Shown here piece after piece: positions 42,812-47,996 of a DNA stretch of 47,996 nucleotides (the stretch's first letter is position 1; each line of letters begins with the position of its first letter). This stretch comes from Candidatus Scybalousia scybalohippi. GTDB lineage: Bacteria; Bacteroidota; Bacteroidia; Bacteroidales; P3. The DNA is taken from contig JAGHSX010000044.1 in NCBI GenBank assembly GCA_018065645.1, forward strand, positions 1 through 47,996. Reading direction: 5' to 3'. The notes beneath the pieces are model-generated. The model was not told the DNA's origin. It made no database searches and was given only the letters and a program-made list of their open reading frames with translations. The translations under genes were made by a program, and so were the position numbers.

Positions 42812-43384
42812 ATGGCTAATAAGTCTAAAGCAGAAATCGCTACTATTGATTGTTGTCTTGTAACTATCGAAGTAGGCTCCGGCGAGCAGGCAAGGGAGTT
42901 TGGCTTTGATACTGCAAACAAAATCGAAGTAGAACCTCAGATTGAGGAAGAGGATGCAGTGAAGCTTGTTGTTAAAGGTATCCTGAGAGCTCAGAAGCCT
43001 AAGACAAGTACAATCACTGGTCACGAAATTACACTTAGTGATAACGTATTCAATCCGGAACTCGTGCTCGTACTTCAGGGTGGCGAGATTGTTTACGATT
43101 CAGTTGATACAGATAAGATTATTGGATACAATCCACCGGTTGCAGGTTCTTCTGATAAGGGAGAAGTATTCAAGCTGAATGCTTACTCTGCTCAGTATGA
43201 TGCTGCAGGTCAGATTGTTCAGTATGAGAAGATTCAGTATCCTAACTGTCAGGGTCAGCCGGTTGCATTTGGTTCTGAGGATGGAGCATTCAGAGCACCT
43301 GAGTACACTATTACTTCAGCACCTAAGACTGGTGAGCATCCTTACAAAATCAGTTACGTGGCAGCACTTCCTACTCTTGCATAA
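42812..43384 (+). CDS. Major tail protein
   Basis: 190 aa; position before the tail chaperones and TMP. Confidence 0.7.
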   Translation: MANKSKAEIATIDCCLVTIEVGSGEQAREFGFDTANKIEVEPQIEEEDAVKLVVKGILRAQKPKTSTITGHEITLSDNVFNPELVLVLQGGEIVYDSVDTDKIIGYNPPVAGSSDKGEVFKLNAYSAQYDAAGQIVQYEKIQYPNCQGQPVAFGSEDGAFRAPEYTITSAPKTGEHPYKISYVAALPTLA

Positions 43385-43427
43385 GAGTGGGTTGTGTTAG
43401 TACAACAAATTGGAGGTCAATTGAGAA

Positions 43428-43913
43428 ATGGAAAATATGTATGGTAACAACAATGTTAATGGAACAGTAGTTCAGATGGGTCAGCAGGCACAGATGGTTA
43501 GACCGGTAAACTGCAATGCAGATATGTCTATTACATCTCTTGCTGATTTACAGCAGTATGCAAATGGTACAATAGTTCGTCTTCCGGACTTTGGTGAGGG
43601 TCAGCCTTTTGTTGCTAGACTTCGTAGACCTAGTATGTTGGTGTTAGCAAAGCAGGGTAAAATTCCTAATAGCTTGCTTAATACAGCATCAGAGTTATTT
43701 GCCAAAGGCGGTGGTGGACTTGATACAGATAACGAGCATGTACTCGGAGATATGCATGACATCATGCACGTGATTTGTGAAGCTTCACTTATGCAGCCTA
43801 CATTGCAGGAGATTGAGAGTGCAGGAATGGAACTTTCAGATGACCAGTTAATGGCAATCTTCAATTACACACAGACTGGGGTGAAGGCTCTCGAATCCTT
43901 TCGTCAGGAGTAA
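43428..43913 (+). CDS. Tail assembly chaperone 1
   Basis: 161 aa between major tail protein and TMP. Confidence 0.6.
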   Translation: MENMYGNNNVNGTVVQMGQQAQMVRPVNCNADMSITSLADLQQYANGTIVRLPDFGEGQPFVARLRRPSMLVLAKQGKIPNSLLNTASELFAKGGGGLDTDNEHVLGDMHDIMHVICEASLMQPTLQEIESAGMELSDDQLMAIFNYTQTGVKALESFRQE

Positions 43914-43920
43914 GGCAATC

Positions 43921-44112
43921 TTGAATGTGCTTGGTCTTTCGAATGTTTACAAGGTTAGACCAAGCACTCTTCTTGATATAACAGACCCGTACACAGCTTA
44001 TTGTTTAGATGAAGCTTGTACGTATATGATTGGCGAAATAGAAAAGGGAGAAGAACCACAATTCAGGAAACGATACAGCTCGTTCAAGGATATGTATGCA
44101 CAGTATGAGTAA
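43921..44112 (+). CDS. Tail assembly chaperone 2-like small protein
   Basis: 63 aa directly upstream of TMP; TTG start, AGGAG upstream. Confidence 0.5.
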   Translation: MNVLGLSNVYKVRPSTLLDITDPYTAYCLDEACTYMIGEIEKGEEPQFRKRYSSFKDMYAQYE

Positions 44113-44129
44113 GAAAGGAGGTAAGGGTA

Positions 44130-47100
44130 ATGTCTGTTAGCGTAGGCGAAGCAGTCGGTTATTTAGACCTTGACATTTCTGGTTTTCTATCGAATTTGAA
44201 AACCGCTCAAGCCCAGGCAAATTCTGTAACGGGCAGTATGGCAACAACGGTCGGTGCTAATTTGACTAGTGCTGGTAAGAGCCTGACATCTGCAGGCACA
44301 ACTCTTACTAAAACTTTCACAGTACCGATTACAGCAGCAGGTGCTGCTGCAGTAAAGTTAACAAGTGACTTTGATAGCTCCATGTCAAAGGTTTCTGCTA
44401 TATCCGGTGCAACTGGTGGTGACTTGGATGCACTTAGACAAAAAGCAAAAGATATGGGAGCTCAAACAAAGTTCAGTGCTTCAGAATCAGCACAAGCATT
44501 TACCTACATGGCAATGGCCGGATGGAAAACAGAGGACATGCTTGAAGGTATAGATGGCGTAATGGCATTGGCAGCAGCCGATGGTTTGGATTTGGCAACT
44601 ACATCAGACATTGTAACTGATGGTCTTACTGCTTTTGGTTTATCAGCAAAAGATGCAGGACACTTTGCAGATGTATTAGCACAGACTGGTAGGAATGCAA
44701 ACACGAACGTTAGCATGTTAGGTGAGTCGTTCAAGTATGTAGCACCAGTTGCAGGTGCATTAGGATACAGTGTAGAGGATTGTTCGATTGCGTTAGGATT
44801 GATGGCCAATAGTGGTATCAAGGCATCGCAAGGTGGTACAGCATTAAGAACAATGTTGACTAATTTAGCAAAGCCAACAGACCAGATGGCAGAAGCAATG
44901 GACTACTTAGGTATTTCGTTACAGAACGACGATGGAAGTATGAAGTCGTTGATGGATGTAATGAAAGACTTGAGAGGTTCGTTTGGTGACATCCAAATGC
45001 CAATGGACGAGTTCCAGAGCCAGTTGAGTGATATTCAGGCTAAGTACGAATCTGGAGAGTTGTCAGAGTCGAAGTACAATGAGGCTTTGGAAGACTTGAC
45101 AGAAAAGGCTTATGGAGCTGAAGGAGCTTTGAAGGCCAAGTATGCAGCAACGTTAGCTGGTAAGACTGGTATGGCAGGATTGCTTGCAATAGTTAATACC
45201 GGCGAAGACGATTTCAATAATTTGGCAGATGCAATCTACAATTCGGATGGTGCAGCTCAAGAGATGGCAGACACAATGTTGGACAACTTAGGTGGTCAGT
45301 TGACATTGTTGAAGTCAGCTTTGGAAGGCCTTGCAATTTCGATTGGTGAGATATTGATGCCATACATCAGGAAGTTCGTTGAGTGGTTGCAGGGACTTGT
45401 TGATAAGTTAAACAGCCTTGACGAAAGTCAGAAGAAGCAGATAGTTACTATCGCATTGGTTATAGCTGCAATAGGTCCGATGCTGGTTGTTATTGGTAAA
45501 GTGATAACTGGTATAGGAAATCTGTTCACAGCAATAGGAAGCATTTCAAAAGTTGCTAGTGCAGCAAAGACAACGTTCAGTGCGTTAGGAACGATGATTG
45601 GTGGTATATCAGCACCAGTAGTTGCAGTTATAGCTGTTATAGCAGTATTGGCTGCAGCATTCACACATTTGTGGAAAACGAACGAAGAGTTCAGAAATAA
45701 GATGACAGCTATATGGGAAGGCATCAAGTCGAAGTTTGAAGCTTTTGGTCAGGGCATAGTCGAAAGACTGAATGCGTTAGGATTTGACTTCGAGAACTTC
45801 GGTGAAGTGGTAAAGGGAATTTGGGAAGGCTTCTGTAATTTACTTGCGCCACTATTTGAAGGCGTATTCCAACAGATAAGCAATATCCTTGGTGCAGCAC
45901 TGGATGTGTTGATGGGTATATTCGATATCTTTATTGGTATCTTTACTGGCGATTGGGATAAAGCATGGACCGGTGTCAAGGAAATCTTTGGAGCCGTTTG
46001 GAACTTAATCAAAAATACATTCCAAAATTACTTGAACGTAATGAAGGGTGTACTTGATGTAGTATGTGGTTGGTTTGGTACTACTTGGGAAGCAACTTGG
46101 AATAAGATAAAAGAGTTCTTCGTGAACATCTGGAACAACATTACGAATTTCTTCTCGAATGTCATTAACGGCATCAAGACAGCGGTATCGAATTTTGTAA
46201 CCACTATCATAAACTTCTTTGCACAGTTACCGGTCAACATTAAGAACTTTATTACGAATGCTTATAATGCTGTGGTCACATGGGTTAGCAACATGATTGC
46301 AAAAGCTCGTGAGATGGGACAGAATTTCTTGAATGCAGTAGTTGAGTTCTTTACAGACTTACCGTACAAGGTTGGATACTTCATTGGTAATACATTGGCG
46401 AACATCGTTATATGGGTATCGAACATGGTAGCCAAAGCGAAGGAGATGGGAACAAATTTCCTTAATCAGGTAGTTGCATTCTTCACTCAATTACCAGGCA
46501 AAGTGCTCCAGTTCATAACGAGTGCATTCAATAATGTACAGACGTGGGCAACCAATATGGTGAACAAGGCAAAGGAAATGGGAACGAATTTCATCAATCA
46601 GGTGGTGTCGTTCTTCACACAGTTGCCGGGTAAGATTTTGCAGTTCTTGACAAGTGCAATTAACAATGTGACAACTTGGGTAAGCAATATGAAGACGAAA
46701 GCGACAGAGGCTGCACAAGGCTTCTTGAACAATGTCGTTAATACGATTACGAACTTACCTAGCAAAATCAAGCAGTACTTAGATAGTGCAATTAACAACT
46801 GTACTACTTGGGTATCACAGATGAAGCAAAAAGGTAAGGATGCAATCACAGAGTTAATCAACGGTGTTACATCTGCTGCGTCTGGAATTGCTGACAAAGT
46901 TAAGTCAATTGGTTCGGACATCGTAAATGGTGTTTGGAATGGTATCAAAGCGGCGAAGGATACTTTCGTTGCAAATGTAAAGAGTTTCTTCTCTGGCATT
47001 GTAGATGGTGTAAAAGATGCATTGGGTATTGGTTCGCCTTCGAAAGTGTTTAGAGACGAAGTTGGTCAGTGGTTGCCAGCCGGTGTTGCAGTAGGTTTTG

Positions 47101-47552
47101 AAGGAGCCATGCCAGCAGCTATGAAGAGCATTCAGAGTTCGTTGGATGATGGTATTGAAGACCTTAGTGCTGATGCAGATATGGAAACGTTAGTAGATGC
47201 AGAAACGTTTGCTGATAGACTTCAGTCAATGTACAATCAGTTAGCATTCTGGTTTGAGTCGATTGAGAGTAGAATGCACAATTCTATAAACAACATGACG
47301 AAAGACTTAGCATACTTGATTGAGCAGGGCAGAGTTGTTGCAAATGCAGATGGCACATTAGGGTATGTTGGATACAATGGTTTCAGCGGTATGCCTATTG
47401 GAAATAGGGCTGTTGACAATTCTGGCAAATCAGGATATAATAATGGTAGCGACGGTGATACGTTCATATTCTACAGCAATAAGGATATTGATGAAATCGA
47501 AGCTGCTAGACAGATGAGGAAGACAAAGCGAGATATGGCTGAAGGCTTCTAA
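44130..47552 (+). CDS. Tape measure protein (TP901-like)
   Basis: 1140 aa; SKVSAISGATGGDLDALRQKAKDMGAQTKFSASESAQAFTYMAMAGWKTEDMLEGIDGVM. Confidence 0.95.
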   Translation: MSVSVGEAVGYLDLDISGFLSNLKTAQAQANSVTGSMATTVGANLTSAGKSLTSAGTTLTKTFTVPITAAGAAAVKLTSDFDSSMSKVSAISGATGGDLDALRQKAKDMGAQTKFSASESAQAFTYMAMAGWKTEDMLEGIDGVMALAAADGLDLATTSDIVTDGLTAFGLSAKDAGHFADVLAQTGRNANTNVSMLGESFKYVAPVAGALGYSVEDCSIALGLMANSGIKASQGGTALRTMLTNLAKPTDQMAEAMDYLGISLQNDDGSMKSLMDVMKDLRGSFGDIQMPMDEFQSQLSDIQAKYESGELSESKYNEALEDLTEKAYGAEGALKAKYAATLAGKTGMAGLLAIVNTGEDDFNNLADAIYNSDGAAQEMADTMLDNLGGQLTLLKSALEGLAISIGEILMPYIRKFVEWLQGLVDKLNSLDESQKKQIVTIALVIAAIGPMLVVIGKVITGIGNLFTAIGSISKVASAAKTTFSALGTMIGGISAPVVAVIAVIAVLAAAFTHLWKTNEEFRNKMTAIWEGIKSKFEAFGQGIVERLNALGFDFENFGEVVKGIWEGFCNLLAPLFEGVFQQISNILGAALDVLMGIFDIFIGIFTGDWDKAWTGVKEIFGAVWNLIKNTFQNYLNVMKGVLDVVCGWFGTTWEATWNKIKEFFVNIWNNITNFFSNVINGIKTAVSNFVTTIINFFAQLPVNIKNFITNAYNAVVTWVSNMIAKAREMGQNFLNAVVEFFTDLPYKVGYFIGNTLANIVIWVSNMVAKAKEMGTNFLNQVVAFFTQLPGKVLQFITSAFNNVQTWATNMVNKAKEMGTNFINQVVSFFTQLPGKILQFLTSAINNVTTWVSNMKTKATEAAQGFLNNVVNTITNLPSKIKQYLDSAINNCTTWVSQMKQKGKDAITELINGVTSAASGIADKVKSIGSDIVNGVWNGIKAAKDTFVANVKSFFSGIVDGVKDALGIGSPSKVFRDEVGQWLPAGVAVGFEGAMPAAMKSIQSSLDDGIEDLSADADMETLVDAETFADRLQSMYNQLAFWFESIESRMHNSINNMTKDLAYLIEQGRVVANADGTLGYVGYNGFSGMPIGNRAVDNSGKSGYNNGSDGDTFIFYSNKDIDEIEAARQMRKTKRDMAEGF
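46191..46850 (+). repeat. Five tandem 132-bp (44-aa) coding repeats in the tape measure gene
   Basis: NF(L/I/V)N.VV.FFTQLPGK...F..SA.NNV.TWVSNM..KAKEMGT repeated five times in register. Confidence 0.85.
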
Positions 47553-47571
47553 TACGAAAGGAGTGGTGGAG

Positions 47572-47996
47572 TTGGTTGAAGGCATTAAGCTCCAGAACGT
47601 TCAGACAAGAGCAGTGCTGACGTTGGACATGGTTTCGACAAATGACTACATACTTAACTCAGTGGACTGGGGTCAGGTAACAAGCACCCACCACTCTTAT
47701 AAGTATGTAAATCAGATTGGTGTATATGTAACCGGTACTAGCCTTGAGACTCGTAACGTAGAAATCAACGGTTGGGTTGTTGCTGAGAATGAAGCACAGA
47801 TGACACAAAGGAAACAAGTGTTGAATAGGTTCTTCAATCCACAGCAGGCAATAGATTTGATGTACAGTGTTTACACATTGAGGTTCTTACCAAATACATC
47901 AGTTAGATATTCTGCTACAGTGGCAGAAAACAATGAAGTGGTATGTAAGTTCAAGATTGAGGGTTATTGTCCTGACCCTCTTTTCTCTGAACAAGT
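47572..47996 (+). CDS. Distal tail (Dit)-like protein, 5' part; continues at position 1
   Basis: TTG start after GAAAGGAG; LVEGIKLQNVQTRAVLTLDMVSTNDYILNSVDWG...; in frame with 1-579 after removal of the 101-bp duplication. Confidence 0.75.
   Translation, partial: MVEGIKLQNVQTRAVLTLDMVSTNDYILNSVDWGQVTSTHHSYKYVNQIGVYVTGTSLETRNVEINGWVVAENEAQMTQRKQVLNRFFNPQQAIDLMYSVYTLRFLPNTSVRYSATVAENNEVVCKFKIEGYCPDPLFSEQ
47896..47996. repeat. Terminal overlap identical to 1-101
   Basis: 101-bp exact match, within a coding gene; signature of a circularised assembly. Confidence 0.95.

Noticed and set aside
43880-43924. Programmed frameshift joining tail chaperones 43428-43913 and 43921-44112
   Set aside because: Frames would need a +1/-2 shift; no clear slippery heptamer seen, and AGGAG can serve an independent TTG start. 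Left unresolved rather than claimed.
1-47996. tRNA genes, integrase, CI-like repressor
   Set aside because: None recognised by eye; a tRNAscan/HMM search would be needed to exclude them formally.

Overview
This window is a complete, circularly closed tailed-phage genome. Bases 1-101 are repeated exactly at 47896-47996, so the unit length is about 47,895 bp, and all credible genes are on the + strand. The siphovirus-type modules are: packaging (TerS, TerL), holin plus a four-domain endolysin, portal, head, connector, tail, tape measure, Dit (split by the circular junction), Gp37-like tail protein and receptor-binding/baseplate genes, and an XhlA-like membrane protein. The replication block is large: CHC2/Toprim primase, SSB-like protein, C-family DNA polymerase III alpha, RecA, PD-(D/E)XK/Cas4-like nuclease, RuvC-like resolvase, AAA+ MoxR/CobS-like ATPase, RNase HI and ThyX-like protein. 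No integrase or repressor was recognised. Main points of interest: (1) a complete diversity-generating retroelement (C-type-lectin-like target, VR, post-VR hairpin with a GRNA loop, Avd-like gene, TR, structured spacer, RT). VR and TR differ at 15 of 79 positions, and all 15 are adenines in TR. (2) A near-ideal hammerhead ribozyme at about 7705-7781, between two early genes. (3) A putative 7-deazaguanine DNA-modification cassette: T-fold/MazG fusion, DpdA/TGT-like protein, small possible T-fold protein, YhhQ-like queuosine-precursor transporter. (4) A dispersed ~80-bp intergenic element in three copies, with a TGATAAAAT core and conserved arms. (5) A regular array of sigma70-like promoters with structured leaders, including consensus promoters inside coding sequence. 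All calls come from reading the sequence by eye; no database search was run.
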